64,000 nucleotides of DNA, from positions 480,712 through 544,711 of the forward strand of contig JABAAE010000001.1 of assembly GCA_014238905.1 (NCBI GenBank), written 5' to 3'. This DNA comes from Planctomycetota bacterium. GTDB taxonomy: Bacteria > Planctomycetota > Planctomycetia > Pirellulales > Pirellulaceae. Under the pieces are notes generated by a model. That model was given only the letters and a program-made list of their open reading frames with translations, was not told the origin of the DNA and made no database searches. Shown here piece after piece: positions 17,801 to 27,245 of this stretch. A program made the translations under genes and the position numbers. Position 1 is the first letter of the stretch, and each line of letters opens with the position of its first letter.

Positions 17801-18811
17801 TTAGATCCACTGCTGCAAACGCTCTGCAAATGGGCCGGCGTCCATCAAATTCAGGCTTTTTGCCAATCGTCTGCGATCTGCATCACGTCTCACAGCTTTC
17901 AGGGCAGAGAAAACTTTTTCAACAGCGTCACTGGTGATCTCCGCTGAAATCGGATGTCCAAGTCCCATGATCATTTTGGCCCGTTGTAAATCAGCAAACT
18001 TACCGGGGTCGTCCTGCATCGAGACAAAAAGGTCCGTCACTGCGGCCTGTGCCAGTGTAACCTCATTCCAGTCTTCCACGGCCGCCGAATCGAGAATATG
18101 CCGGTACTGGTGAATCGCGAATGACATTGGACCGGACGTTACCCCACAACGGGCCGGTGAATCTCGCAATGCATCCGCCAAAAAGGGATCCCATCCCTGG
18201 ACGATTTTCAAAGACTCCAGCCGTTCGCATTCCAGAAATCTCCTGGTACTGTTTTCATAATTTGCCTCAGTCACCTTGATCGCTACCAAGCGATCGCCTA
18301 ATTGGTCGAGCAATTCCACCACGGCCGCTGGACGGAGGGGAATGCCACTGACATCGGGAATGGAATAGACGCCAACCGCCATGTTGGCGTCCGAGATGGA
18401 CTTGACCACCGGTAACATATTAGCTGCAACATCAGAATCCGTCGCATCAGGTGGCAGGTTGTTACCCGGTCTAACAAAAGCGACTTGGAAATCTGACTCG
18501 ACCAATGTCTCGACCAGTCCCCGATTAGCGGCCTCGCCATCTTCCGGACGTAATAAAGCAATCTTGATGGCGTTGCCCAGCCTCGCCTCATTCGTTGATC
18601 GAAACCAAGTGTCTAATTCTTCAACGGTTCTTAAATGGCCCTGACCGGTCGAGGCACCGATCAACAACGATTCGGCACCTGCGGCTGCCAAATTCTCCAA
18701 AAATCGATTATTGTTTTCGACGTCAAGTTGCCTGCGTGGGAGGCTGCCACAGGTTGCGTCAAAGCAGGCAACCGTCGCCAACGGGTAATTTGCGGCTGAT
18801 ATTTTTTGCAT
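17801..18811 (-). CDS. Dihydrodipicolinate synthase/N-acetylneuraminate lyase family protein
   Basis: A 336-residue TIM-barrel class I aldolase of the DapA/NanA family. Family hallmarks are GASTGQGHL (in place of the usual GTTGE loop), VYSIPDVSG containing the catalytic Tyr, and VAIKVTEAN with the Schiff-base Lys near residue 178. The longer-than-usual length (DapA about 290) comes from the C terminus. The altered GTTGE loop argues against true dihydrodipicolinate synthase; lyases for sugar acids or hydroxyproline derivatives use the same fold. ATG start at 18811. First gene of a leftward cluster with the MazG-like gene 38 bp downstream. The 195-bp gap to the divergent methyltransferase gene probably holds its promoter. 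Confidence 0.87.
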   Translation of the reverse strand: MQKISAANYPLATVACFDATCGSLPRRQLDVENNNRFLENLAAAGAESLLIGASTGQGHLRTVEELDTWFRSTNEARLGNAIKIALLRPEDGEAANRGLVETLVESDFQVAFVRPGNNLPPDATDSDVAANMLPVVKSISDANMAVGVYSIPDVSGIPLRPAAVVELLDQLGDRLVAIKVTEANYENSTRRFLECERLESLKIVQGWDPFLADALRDSPARCGVTSGPMSFAIHQYRHILDSAAVEDWNEVTLAQAAVTDLFVSMQDDPGKFADLQRAKMIMGLGHPISAEITSDAVEKVFSALKAVRRDADRRRLAKSLNLMDAGPFAERLQQWI

Positions 18812-19006
18812 TTTACGAACTCTGGTGTTGGTGGTTGCTGATGAATCAAGAGGTAACTTGTTGATTTCAAATTCAATGACGAATCAACTGTGCTCATGCT
18901 ATTCTAATGATTTGCCGGCGTCGCCATTAGCCACCGCTGGGTTACATTGAGAAGACTTCATTATAAAAACAGCGGTTCCTCCATCTACTCTGGATTCCCT
19001 TTTCCT

Positions 19007-20059
19007 GTGTCGAGAAAAAAGAAACACAAAAACAATCCTGAAAACAATCATTCCCCAAAAGACATTCCAGCCGCCTTTTTGGATCGACTCTCCAAAATCA
19101 TAGGTAGGGAAGACGACAAGGCGACGGACGATTCCGCTGCTCGCAAAAGTGGAATTAATTGCGAGGAACCGATTTGGCAGACCATTCGAGAAACTTTTTT
19201 TCAGCCGAAAGACTCCAGTTTCCGTATCAACGCTCTTCACGGCGTTCGATCGTTCTCCGAAATTGGTCAGGCGGTCCAAAGTCTGGGATTTCCAACCCAA
19301 GCGATTGACTGGTGTCCAGGGGCCTACTGGGTTGATTCATCAAACCGAGATGCCCTGATCGACAGCTCACTGTTTGAGGAATCTCTGATCTACATTCAAA
19401 ACCCCTCTAGTATGTTTGCAAGCCTTGTTTTAAATCCAAAACCTGAAGAATCCGTTTTGGATCTGGCAGCTGCCCCCGGGGGAAAGACGCTCCATCTGAC
19501 TTCCCTCATGGACAACGCTGGTCTGGTCTCGGCTGTCGAGGTCGTTCGGGGACGATTCTTTAAGTTGCAAGCCAACTTAAAGCGTTACGGGGCCCGAATC
19601 GTCAAAACCTATTTAACCGATGGAAGAACGGTCGGCCGAAAGACTCCAGCCCGTTTTGACAAAGTCCTGCTGGACGCTCCCTGTAGTGGAGAAGCCAGAA
19701 TCCACCATAGCGATCCGGCCAGTTGGCAATATTGGAAGCCACGCAAGATCAAAGAACAGGCTCGAAAACAATTCGGTTTGATCAGGTCCGCATTTGAAGC
19801 ACTAAAACCGGGTGGCACCATGGTCTACTGCACTTGCTCGTTTGCTCCTGAAGAAAACGAGGCCGTCGTCAGTGACTTTGTCAAACAGTTCGAATCCGCC
19901 GAAATCCAGTCGGTTTTACCCGCCTTCCCAAATCACCAAACTGGAGTGACCCAATTCGAAGAAAAGAACTACCATCCTGCCGTTTCAAAAACGATCCGAA
20001 TTCTGCCGACTCGACTGATGGATGGATTCTTTATTGCAAAAATTCGGAAAGCCGAATAA
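19007..20059 (+). CDS. RsmB/RsmF-type RNA cytosine-C5 methyltransferase
   Basis: A 350-residue NOL1/NOP2/Sun-family SAM-dependent methyltransferase that makes 5-methylcytosine in rRNA or tRNA. Seen: the SAM-binding LDLAAAPGGKTLHL, motif IV LLDAPCSGEARI with one catalytic cysteine, and motif VI YCTCSFAPEENEAV with the second. The substrate-binding NPSSMFASLV segment precedes the SAM domain. It lacks a NusB-like RsmB N-terminal domain; a short Lys-rich N-terminal tail is present instead. The start is uncertain: GTG at 19007 (VSRKKK) is used, and the frame extends upstream to a TTG at 18947. Divergent from the DapA-like gene; followed by rnd in the same direction. Confidence 0.9.
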   Translation: MSRKKKHKNNPENNHSPKDIPAAFLDRLSKIIGREDDKATDDSAARKSGINCEEPIWQTIRETFFQPKDSSFRINALHGVRSFSEIGQAVQSLGFPTQAIDWCPGAYWVDSSNRDALIDSSLFEESLIYIQNPSSMFASLVLNPKPEESVLDLAAAPGGKTLHLTSLMDNAGLVSAVEVVRGRFFKLQANLKRYGARIVKTYLTDGRTVGRKTPARFDKVLLDAPCSGEARIHHSDPASWQYWKPRKIKEQARKQFGLIRSAFEALKPGGTMVYCTCSFAPEENEAVVSDFVKQFESAEIQSVLPAFPNHQTGVTQFEEKNYHPAVSKTIRILPTRLMDGFFIAKIRKAE

Positions 20060-20186
20060 TTTTGGCAACAAATGATGCCGCCGAAAGTTCAATCAGTCTC
20101 ATATCCCGTGGCGATCCGAACGGTTATACTACTGCGGTTCGAACCAACCAAAAAACCTAAGTTATCAACAACCGAATCTGACTGAA

Positions 20187-21380
20187 TTGATCAAAAGTCC
20201 GGTGCAAGAATATTTTATCGAAAATGCCGACCATCTGGGCGACCTTTTGGATCATTTGAATTCAGCCGACACGATTGCTTTCGACACCGAATTTGTCTCC
20301 GAGTTTAGCTATCAACCCGATCTTTGCCTGATACAAGTCGCCACCCGAGATGTCGTCGGATGCATTGATCCAAAAGCTATTCATGATCTATCTGATTTTT
20401 GGGAGATATTAAGTCATCCCGAAAAAGAAATCATTGTCCATGCCGCCCGCGAAGAATTTCGATTCTGCAAACGGGAAGCGGGCAGACGCCCCGGCAAACT
20501 ATTTGATGTGCAGGTTGCCGCTGGAATGGTCGGTATTGAATTTCCGGCAGCCTACTCGACACTGATTCAGAAAATACTTCGCAAAACCGTAAGCAAGGGC
20601 GAAACCCGCACTGACTGGCGCAAGCGACCCCTCTCAGATAAACAGGTAGAATATGCTCAGAAAGATGTGCTTTTTCTCCATGCGTTGTATGACTGGGCAA
20701 CAGAGAAACTGGAAAAACAGGGTCGATCAGAGTGGTTCGCCGATGAAATGCAGCAACAACAACGACGATTTGAGAACGAGAATTCCGAGTTTGCCTGGAC
20801 CAAGCTATCCGGTGTGAATTCGCTCAAGGGATCTGAATTGGCCATTGCCAAAGAACTCTGGTATTGGCGTAATCGAGAAGCTGAACGAAGAAACTGCCCG
20901 GTTCGCAGAGTGGTCCGGGATGATCTTTTGGTAGAGCTGGCAAAACGGAAGTCGTCAGATGTTAACAGGATTCGCTCCGTCCGGGGGATGGATCGTCGTG
21001 ACATCGCCCCCCAACTTCAATCCATTGCCGACGTGATCAGCGAATCGTCCGAACTCCCCAAACCACGGATGCCCTTCAATTCGAATCGTAATCAAAATCA
21101 ACAATTGAACTTGATTGGTCAATTCATGAATGCGGTGTTAGCCGGTATCTGCAAGCAACACCAACTTGCGCCAGCAATCGTAGGTAATTCCAATGACGTC
21201 AAAGATCTGATTGCCTACGAATTGAAGCTCAACAAGTCCGAAACTGAACCGACTTTGACCCAAGGCTGGAGAGCGGATGTGATTGGCAACCAGATGCGAG
21301 ATGTCCTGCAGGGCAAAACAGCCGTACAGATTGCCGATCCGCTCGGCATCAACCCTCTCTGCTTTGTCGAATCTGAGTAG
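20187..21380 (+). CDS. rnd: Ribonuclease D
   Basis: A 397-residue DEDDy 3'-5' exoribonuclease with a C-terminal HRDC domain, the normal RNase D layout for tRNA 3' processing. Exo I is AFDTEFVSE (about residues 31-39), exo III is YAQKDVLFLHAL with the YxxxD pattern. Exo II reads HAAREEFRF, so the position usually held by Asp is Glu here. HRDC lies at about 215-290 (LWYWRNREAERRN). Start is a TTG at 20187 because no ATG occurs until deep in the exonuclease domain. TATACT at 20125-20130 is a weak candidate -10 box. Confidence 0.92.
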   Translation: MIKSPVQEYFIENADHLGDLLDHLNSADTIAFDTEFVSEFSYQPDLCLIQVATRDVVGCIDPKAIHDLSDFWEILSHPEKEIIVHAAREEFRFCKREAGRRPGKLFDVQVAAGMVGIEFPAAYSTLIQKILRKTVSKGETRTDWRKRPLSDKQVEYAQKDVLFLHALYDWATEKLEKQGRSEWFADEMQQQQRRFENENSEFAWTKLSGVNSLKGSELAIAKELWYWRNREAERRNCPVRRVVRDDLLVELAKRKSSDVNRIRSVRGMDRRDIAPQLQSIADVISESSELPKPRMPFNSNRNQNQQLNLIGQFMNAVLAGICKQHQLAPAIVGNSNDVKDLIAYELKLNKSETEPTLTQGWRADVIGNQMRDVLQGKTAVQIADPLGINPLCFVESE

Positions 21381-21656
21381 CCTGTTTTGGTCGGCTTTTT
21401 TCTTCGATTCTCAATCAATCTCGATGGCCCACGCGACCCGCTGCTGATCACCGTTACAAGACAAACCGTTCGATGCACTCAGATCAAGTCAGCTTCACGA
21501 TCCTTCATGGACTACAATAAGCTCCGCGGGGTAATTCGAATTGGCGAACGTCTTAGGGCGGTTTCGACTTGAAGGTCGCGGTCAATCGGAGTGATACCCC
21601 TTCACAATGTACACTTGCAATGTCCGATACCGACCACAGATTTCCTCTTTTAATTC

Positions 21657-21661
21657 AGGAG
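21657..21661 (+). promoter_or_regulatory. Shine-Dalgarno site fixing the amidohydrolase start
   Basis: AGGAG, 5 nt before the ATG at 21667. It favours that start over an in-frame ATG 60 bases upstream and one 30 bases downstream. Confidence 0.75.
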
Positions 21662-21666
21662 TCAAC

Positions 21667-23040
21667 ATGCTCAGCTTCGTTGGCAATCATTTCAAAATGC
21701 AACTCGGGTCTTTCTTTTTTAATGCTTCCCTTTGTGGACTGCTGATGGTAGTCCAATACTCCAGTTGCTACGCCGAGACTTTTATCCACGTCGGCAAACT
21801 TATCAACGGCCGGGATGGCAAAATCTACCCTGAGCAAACCATCGTGGTACGCGGCCAAGCGATCGTTGCTGTCAAAAGCGGTTTTCAAAAACCTGGTCAA
21901 AATGATCTCGTCGTCGACCTTCGTGCTCATACGGTGCTACCAGGGCTGATGGACATGCACACCCATTTGATGATGCAACATCACAAAAAAGTCTATTCCG
22001 ATAAATTCTTTTTGAATGACGCCGACTTGGCATTTCGTTCCAGTCAGTACGCTCGCCGAACACTCTTGGCTGGCTTCACCACTGTTCGAGATTTGGGTGA
22101 TAACGGTGTCATTTCGATTTCGCTTCGACAAGCGATCCAAAAGGGTTGGGTCATTGGGCCTCGCATCTTTACGTCAGGTAAATCTCTGGCGACAACCGGT
22201 GGGCATGCCGATCCAACCAATGGGCAGAAGGGACGATTTAAACAGGATGCTGGACCGGAAAACGGAGTCATTAATGGTGTTGATGACGCTCGCAAAGCCG
22301 TTCGCTCACGCTACAAGGATGGCGCTGACTTAATCAAACTGACCGCCACCGGGGGCGTACTCAGTCTCGCTGCCAATGGCCAGAATCCACAATTTATGAT
22401 GGAGGAGCTAAAGGCCGTCGTAGCGACGGCCCGAGACTACGGCATGACCGTTGCCGTCCATGCCCATGGAACCGAAGGAATGAAGCGAGCGGTTCTGGCA
22501 GGAGTCGATTCGATCGAACACGGAACTTACATGACCGACGAAGTAATGGATTTGATGAAAGAACGCGGCACCTATATGGTGCCAACGCTCGCCGCTGGTG
22601 CCTGGGTCGCCAAAAAAGCAAATGAAGATGATTATTTTCCTGCCGTGGTACGGCCCAAAGCAGCCGCTATTGGCCCGGTCATCCAACGGACCTTTGCGAG
22701 AGCTCATGCTGCTGGCGTCAAAATTGCATTCGGTACCGACTCGGGGGTTTCACCGCATGGCGACAACGCTTATGAATTTGAACTGATGGTTGCCGCCGGT
22801 ATGCCTCCTATGAAGGCGATCCAATCCGCTACGATAGAAGCTGCTAAATTACTAAAAATGGATGACAAGCTGGGAACTGTTGAGCCCGGAAAGATGGCCG
22901 ATCTGGTGGCCGTCAAAGGTGATCCAATTGAAGATATTCGTCTTCTGCAAGCGGTCGATTTCGTGATGAAGAACGGAATCATCTACAAACAGAACGGCCG
23001 CGAGAAGCTTCAGGGCTCTGGCCGTTCCGAGCCCGAGTAG
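21667..23040 (+). CDS. Secreted amidohydrolase (prolidase/imidazolonepropionase-like)
   Basis: A 457-residue metal-dependent hydrolase of the amidohydrolase superfamily. A signal peptide (hydrophobic residues 14-33, ending near CYA) implies export. The metal site is complete: MDMHTHL (HxH) near residue 100, the lysine in LIKLTATGG that is normally carboxylated, HAHGTEGM and VDSIEHGT for two more histidines, and [10 protein letters not shown] with the catalytic Asp. The C-terminal [18 protein letters not shown] strand completes the composite sheet. Related proteins include Xaa-Pro and Xaa-Arg dipeptidases and imidazolonepropionases; export makes a dipeptidase role more likely. A strong ribosome site fixes the start. 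Confidence 0.9.
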   Translation: MLSFVGNHFKMQLGSFFFNASLCGLLMVVQYSSCYAETFIHVGKLINGRDGKIYPEQTIVVRGQAIVAVKSGFQKPGQNDLVVDLRAHTVLPGLMDMHTHLMMQHHKKVYSDKFFLNDADLAFRSSQYARRTLLAGFTTVRDLGDNGVISISLRQAIQKGWVIGPRIFTSGKSLATTGGHADPTNGQKGRFKQDAGPENGVINGVDDARKAVRSRYKDGADLIKLTATGGVLSLAANGQNPQFMMEELKAVVATARDYGMTVAVHAHGTEGMKRAVLAGVDSIEHGTYMTDEVMDLMKERGTYMVPTLAAGAWVAKKANEDDYFPAVVRPKAAAIGPVIQRTFARAHAAGVKIAFGTDSGVSPHGDNAYEFELMVAAGMPPMKAIQSATIEAAKLLKMDDKLGTVEPGKMADLVAVKGDPIEDIRLLQAVDFVMKNGIIYKQNGREKLQGSGRSEPE

Positions 23041-23188
23041 GTCAGTGTAAAACCCTGCCCCAGACGCTGGGACAACTTGCTCAAAAACTTTTAATGGCTC
23101 GGTAACCGGCCGTTGGCATCGTTTTATCCAAAGATTTTCGAATCCGCTAAAATGCCTGACCACTACTAACTGTTAGCCGTTCACTTGC

Positions 23189-25333
23189 ATGAAAGATCCT
23201 CTCCGCATCACAACGCTGACCCGCATTGCGAGATCGGTGCGACGCTGGTTTACCCCCAGCCAATGGCTGATGTGGATGATGGCGTTGAAAAAGCAGGCTG
23301 CCGATTTCAATTCATCCGGTCTGGTGCTTATTCAGATCGACGGTCTTTCCCAAGCACAACTTGAACAGGCCGTGGAACAGGGTCGCATGCCGTTGCTCAA
23401 GGGTCTGCTGGATCGAGAAAACTACCGGCTGCACACTTTTATTTCCGGGCTGCGCCCTACAGCATCAACCATGCAAGGTGAACTTTGTGACGCCCCATTG
23501 GAGGCGGGACCCGGCTCTCTTTTTAAGAGCAGGGGAACCGGTCAACAATCACAGAAAGGTACCAACGACATCGGTACCATCCCCAAGGGTCTTCTAGCAG
23601 GCGGCAGCGCGTACTGCAGTCTCCTTAGCGGTGGAGCGGAAGAAGTTCACTTTCCTGTCAACAAGCCCGGCGTGGCCCAGGCTAATTCTACTGGCAACTC
23701 CGTTAAGATCATTTTTTTTACAATGCTGAAACCCGGGGCGTGGTTCCGCATACTCGGAATGGTCAGCCGGGAATGTTGGATGGCTATCCGCGGAGTGCGG
23801 CTGAGACAGACTAAAGACCATCATTTCTGGCGGGAGATCCGGCAGATTCCATCCCGAGTCATCCATGGCGTTGTCATGCGTGAACTCGCCGTGACGGGCA
23901 TCGCCCAAGATACATATCGAGGACTGCCCATCATTCACGCGACTCTTTGGGGATACGATGAACAGGTTTCCCGATATGGCCCCGGGACACACCGTGCTCA
24001 AAACGCCCTGACTACTATTGACTGCGTCGTTTCCCGCATTTGGAACACCGTCCACCGAAGTGACACACGAGAATATGATCTTTGGATTTTTTACGAGCCG
24101 GGGCAAATGCCCAGACCGCGGCTTGGTGTATTAACGGCCGAATCCAGCTTGGACAATCCGCAAACCACCAATGCCAGCGGGAGTTCGCAGGACGACGCTC
24201 CTGATGAAGCCGCTTTCGATTCCACCAGTGGTTTTTGCCTGCTGCCAGTCGATGCCCTGGCCCATCCATTCGTCGAGGATCCAAACCCCATCACTTTCGA
24301 ACCCGCCGTGCGAACCGACATGATCAGATCGTCAATCCAACGATTTCTAGGACGGCCATGGGATCATCCGATGGATTCCGCAATGCTTCAATCACCTACC
24401 GAAAAACAGGCCTGTTGTCCCGAAGAAAATAAAACCACCGGCGAGCCCGGAGGGAGAGCGGCCTGCACCAATGCCCAGCCCAAAATCTGCCAATTGGTGT
24501 CAAGACCCGAGCGACCGGTCGGCGCCAACTCTGACCCAAAGTTAATGACTTACAACGTGCACGCCGGCGTAGGGATGGATGGTCGATTATCCCTTGAGAG
24601 AATTACCAGAGTCATTGCACAATCAGCCTCGTCCATTGTCTGCCTGCAAGAGGTTGATGTTAACCGGCAAAGATCCAACCACGTCGACCAGCCTGGAAAA
24701 ATTGCTAGTGATTTGAAAATGAATCATCTATTCCTCGCAGCTCGAGAATCCAACAATGAAAAATTTGGCAACGCTATTTTATCCAGTTACCCACTGACTC
24801 TGGTGGAGAAAATAGCGCTCTTTCGTCAGAAGAAAAACCGATCCCCAAGAATAGCGATTTGGGTCTCGGTGGACTTGCCAAACGGCGTTAGTTTACAAGT
24901 TATCAACACACACCTCAGTCTTTACCCGACGGAGCGAAAAAGGCAAGCTGCTCAATTGATGGAAACCTGGATTCCGCGGGCTATGCAAAAGGGTCCCGTC
25001 GCGATTTGCGGCGATTTTAACTCCCGTCCCCACTCGAAAACCTATAATATCTTTGCTCGAAATCTCCACGATACCTCGACTAACAGCAGCGCACCAATTC
25101 AGGCAACCTATTTCAGCCCGATGCCTCTTCTGCGGCTTGATCATTTATTTGTTTCACAAGAGCTAGTCACCAAAAACACTTGTGTTCTGACGTCTCGATT
25201 AGCGAAAATGGCATCCGATCATCTGCCCTTGGTCACCGAACTGTCAGTGGCAATACCCGATAGTCTGAATACTCGTTTGCAGGCTGCCAATGACGGTCCT
25301 GCAAACTCAACTCCTGGTCCGTATAAAAAATAA
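23189..25333 (+). CDS. Alkaline-phosphatase-like domain (degenerate) fused to endonuclease/exonuclease/phosphatase domain
   Basis: A 714-residue two-domain protein. Residues about 43-400 resemble the alkaline-phosphatase superfamily (VLIQIDGLSQAQLEQAV at 46-62, GLRPTAST at 88-95, GLLAGGSAY, WGYDEQVSRYGPGTHRA at 254-270). The metal motifs look lost: the segment usually written GYDExxHxxGP reads GYDEQVSRYGP, and the usual DHGQ reads EPGQ (303-306). Residues about 450-700 are an EEP-fold domain with LMTYNVHAG, CLQEVDVNRQ, ICGDFNSRPHS, RLDHLFVS and ASDHLPL, all catalytic motifs present. This half should hydrolyse phosphodiester or phosphomonoester bonds. No clear signal peptide; a Trp-rich hydrophobic patch near residues 20-33 may contact membrane. 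Its stop overlaps the next ATG (TAATG), so the two genes are coupled. Confidence 0.82.
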   Translation: MKDPLRITTLTRIARSVRRWFTPSQWLMWMMALKKQAADFNSSGLVLIQIDGLSQAQLEQAVEQGRMPLLKGLLDRENYRLHTFISGLRPTASTMQGELCDAPLEAGPGSLFKSRGTGQQSQKGTNDIGTIPKGLLAGGSAYCSLLSGGAEEVHFPVNKPGVAQANSTGNSVKIIFFTMLKPGAWFRILGMVSRECWMAIRGVRLRQTKDHHFWREIRQIPSRVIHGVVMRELAVTGIAQDTYRGLPIIHATLWGYDEQVSRYGPGTHRAQNALTTIDCVVSRIWNTVHRSDTREYDLWIFYEPGQMPRPRLGVLTAESSLDNPQTTNASGSSQDDAPDEAAFDSTSGFCLLPVDALAHPFVEDPNPITFEPAVRTDMIRSSIQRFLGRPWDHPMDSAMLQSPTEKQACCPEENKTTGEPGGRAACTNAQPKICQLVSRPERPVGANSDPKLMTYNVHAGVGMDGRLSLERITRVIAQSASSIVCLQEVDVNRQRSNHVDQPGKIASDLKMNHLFLAARESNNEKFGNAILSSYPLTLVEKIALFRQKKNRSPRIAIWVSVDLPNGVSLQVINTHLSLYPTERKRQAAQLMETWIPRAMQKGPVAICGDFNSRPHSKTYNIFARNLHDTSTNSSAPIQATYFSPMPLLRLDHLFVSQELVTKNTCVLTSRLAKMASDHLPLVTELSVAIPDSLNTRLQAANDGPANSTPGPYKK

Positions 25334-26748
25334 TGAAATACATACAATCACCCAGCCTGTCGCCAGTCTACCTCTGCCGATCCTTCCTTCCGGCTTGCCT
25401 GATGATTCTGTCTTTGCTGATTGGAGTTCAAAAAACCAGCAAGACAGCCAATTGCGACGACCACTGGAAAGCCGGTATCGCAAGAACAAAAATCACCCCT
25501 GATGAATTGATGTGGATGTCCGGCTATGGTTCCCGCAACCGACCTGCTGAAGGCAAACTGACCGACCTCTGGGCAAAGGCCATCGCACTGGAGGATCGCA
25601 ACGGAAATCGGGGCGTGCTATTAACCTTGGACCTGGTGGGAATCGGACGAAAAATGTCCGTGGCAATTTGCAAAAAGATAGAAGCCAAAATTGGTCTTCG
25701 TCGGGAACAGATCGCCCTTTGTGTATCCCATACCCATACCGGCCCGGCTTTGGTCGATAATCTCGTGCCACTACATTATCTGGTCGTAGACCGCCAACAA
25801 AAGAAGCGGATCGAGTCCTATAGCAAGATTCTCCAAGAGAAAATCGTCGCAACCGCTGTAAAAGCTGTCGCCAATCTCAAACCCGCCCAGTTGTCATGGG
25901 GTTCGGGCAACGCCACCTTTGCTGTTAATCGCAGGAACAACAGTGAGTCGGCTGTGCCCGATCTAATTAAGCAGGGAAAGCTTCGAGGGCCGGTAGATCA
26001 TTCGGTTCCGGTACTGGCAGTGCGCAATTCCGAGGGAGCACTCACGGCGGTCATCTTTGGTTATGCATGTCATGCTACCACTCTCAGTTTTTACCAATGG
26101 TCTGGCGATTACCCGGGATTCGCTCAGATCGAGCTGGAAAAACAGATTCCTGGCTGCCAAGCCATGTTTTGGGCAGGTTGTGGAGCGGATCAAAATCCGT
26201 TGCCCAGAAGAACGGTTGAACTTGCCAAACAATACGGCAGCCGCTTGGCTGCCGCTGTCCAGCGCGTATTAGTCAATCCAATGCCATCGATTTCCAGCGA
26301 CCTGCAAGTAAATTACCGAGAAATTGACCTCCCTTTTTCAACACTGCCTACCAAAAAACAGATCCAAGAGGACGCCGTCTCCAAAAACAGATTTACTGCC
26401 GCTCGCGCGCGATTGCTTTTAGAAAGCCTTGAAAAAGGCGAGCTTGATCAATCGTACCCTTATCCCATCCAATCCTGGGAACTGGGAAACAGCATCCAGA
26501 TGGTTTTCTTAGGTGGCGAAGTCGTCGTCGACTATGCCATTCGTATCAAATCCGAACTTCGCAGTCGTCGGACGTGGGTCGTCGGATACGCCAATGATGT
26601 GATGGCGTATATCGCTTCGCGGAGAATTCTCAAGGAAGGCGGCTATGAGGGAGCCGGTGCGATGGTTTACTACGGATTGCCGACCACCTGGTCTGTAAAA
26701 AGCGAGGAACAAATCATCAAACAGGTTCACCAGCAGCTGGTCAAATAA
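25333..26748 (+). CDS. Secreted neutral/alkaline ceramidase-like protein
   Basis: A 471-residue protein matching the N-terminal catalytic domain of neutral/alkaline non-lysosomal ceramidases, without the C-terminal domain of the roughly 650-residue enzymes. A signal peptide covers residues 1-40. Zinc-site motifs are recognisable: CVSHTHTGPAL and GYACHATTL. Where known ceramidases carry the serine nucleophile in GDVSPN, this protein reads GCGADQNP, so ceramide hydrolysis by the same mechanism is doubtful. Such shortened relatives are common in planctomycetes with unknown substrate, possibly another amide or ester. The ATG overlaps the previous stop by one base (TAATG). A second, diverged relative lies at 42301-43725. 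Confidence 0.83.
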   Translation: MKYIQSPSLSPVYLCRSFLPACLMILSLLIGVQKTSKTANCDDHWKAGIARTKITPDELMWMSGYGSRNRPAEGKLTDLWAKAIALEDRNGNRGVLLTLDLVGIGRKMSVAICKKIEAKIGLRREQIALCVSHTHTGPALVDNLVPLHYLVVDRQQKKRIESYSKILQEKIVATAVKAVANLKPAQLSWGSGNATFAVNRRNNSESAVPDLIKQGKLRGPVDHSVPVLAVRNSEGALTAVIFGYACHATTLSFYQWSGDYPGFAQIELEKQIPGCQAMFWAGCGADQNPLPRRTVELAKQYGSRLAAAVQRVLVNPMPSISSDLQVNYREIDLPFSTLPTKKQIQEDAVSKNRFTAARARLLLESLEKGELDQSYPYPIQSWELGNSIQMVFLGGEVVVDYAIRIKSELRSRRTWVVGYANDVMAYIASRRILKEGGYEGAGAMVYYGLPTTWSVKSEEQIIKQVHQQLVK

Positions 26749-27245
26749 AGGCCGGCTCGGCGAACGCACAGCCCGCAAAAGGCTGCTGCAGACCGGTTTT
26801 GGGGGATTCAGACCAGCAATTGGGGAACGAAAGCCTGGTTGTTTTAGTGGCTAAATCTGCAAAAGTCGGACTTTCTTCGATTTCATACAGGTAAATTCCA
26901 GCCGTCGCGGAGTTTCTCAATAGGGCTTCAGCATCGTACTCTGACGCTACGTTTTCTGGACCGATCCAATCCCTTCCGCCTCAGTTGCCGGCGGCTAAGG
27001 GTATTTCCCCCAAGCCAAAAAATCCGGAGATCCGTTGTTACTGAAAATTACAGCCGCTAGGGAAAAAATCATGACTCTTGGCAGGCTTTTGGTCTGATAG
27101 AATGAAAAGGTCAGCTTTCCCCGGAGGTCATCTGATTGGCAAACTCGCTATTAAAAGTCCCTCCTAACTGAGAATCATTCCATCACTGAAATCAATATTC
27201 CAACCTTCCCCGGCCTTTCTCGAAAAAAAGACCGCAGTACCCGAA
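26749..27245. other. Gap upstream of the adaptor/permease genes
   Basis: About 500 bp with no supportable gene. It should hold the promoter of the adaptor genes. TTGGCAGGCTTTTGGT at about 27078-27093 is reminiscent of a sigma-54 site but lacks the GC of the -12 element, so I do not call it. Confidence 0.4.

Noticed and set aside
20136..20145. GGTTCGAACC resembling a tRNA T-loop
   Set aside because: No acceptor stem, anticodon arm or CCA-adjacent end can be folded around it; it lies in the leader of rnd.
27078..27093. Sigma-54-like TTGGCAGGCTTTTGGT
   Set aside because: The -12 GC is replaced by GG/GT, and no enhancer-binding protein or site is nearby.
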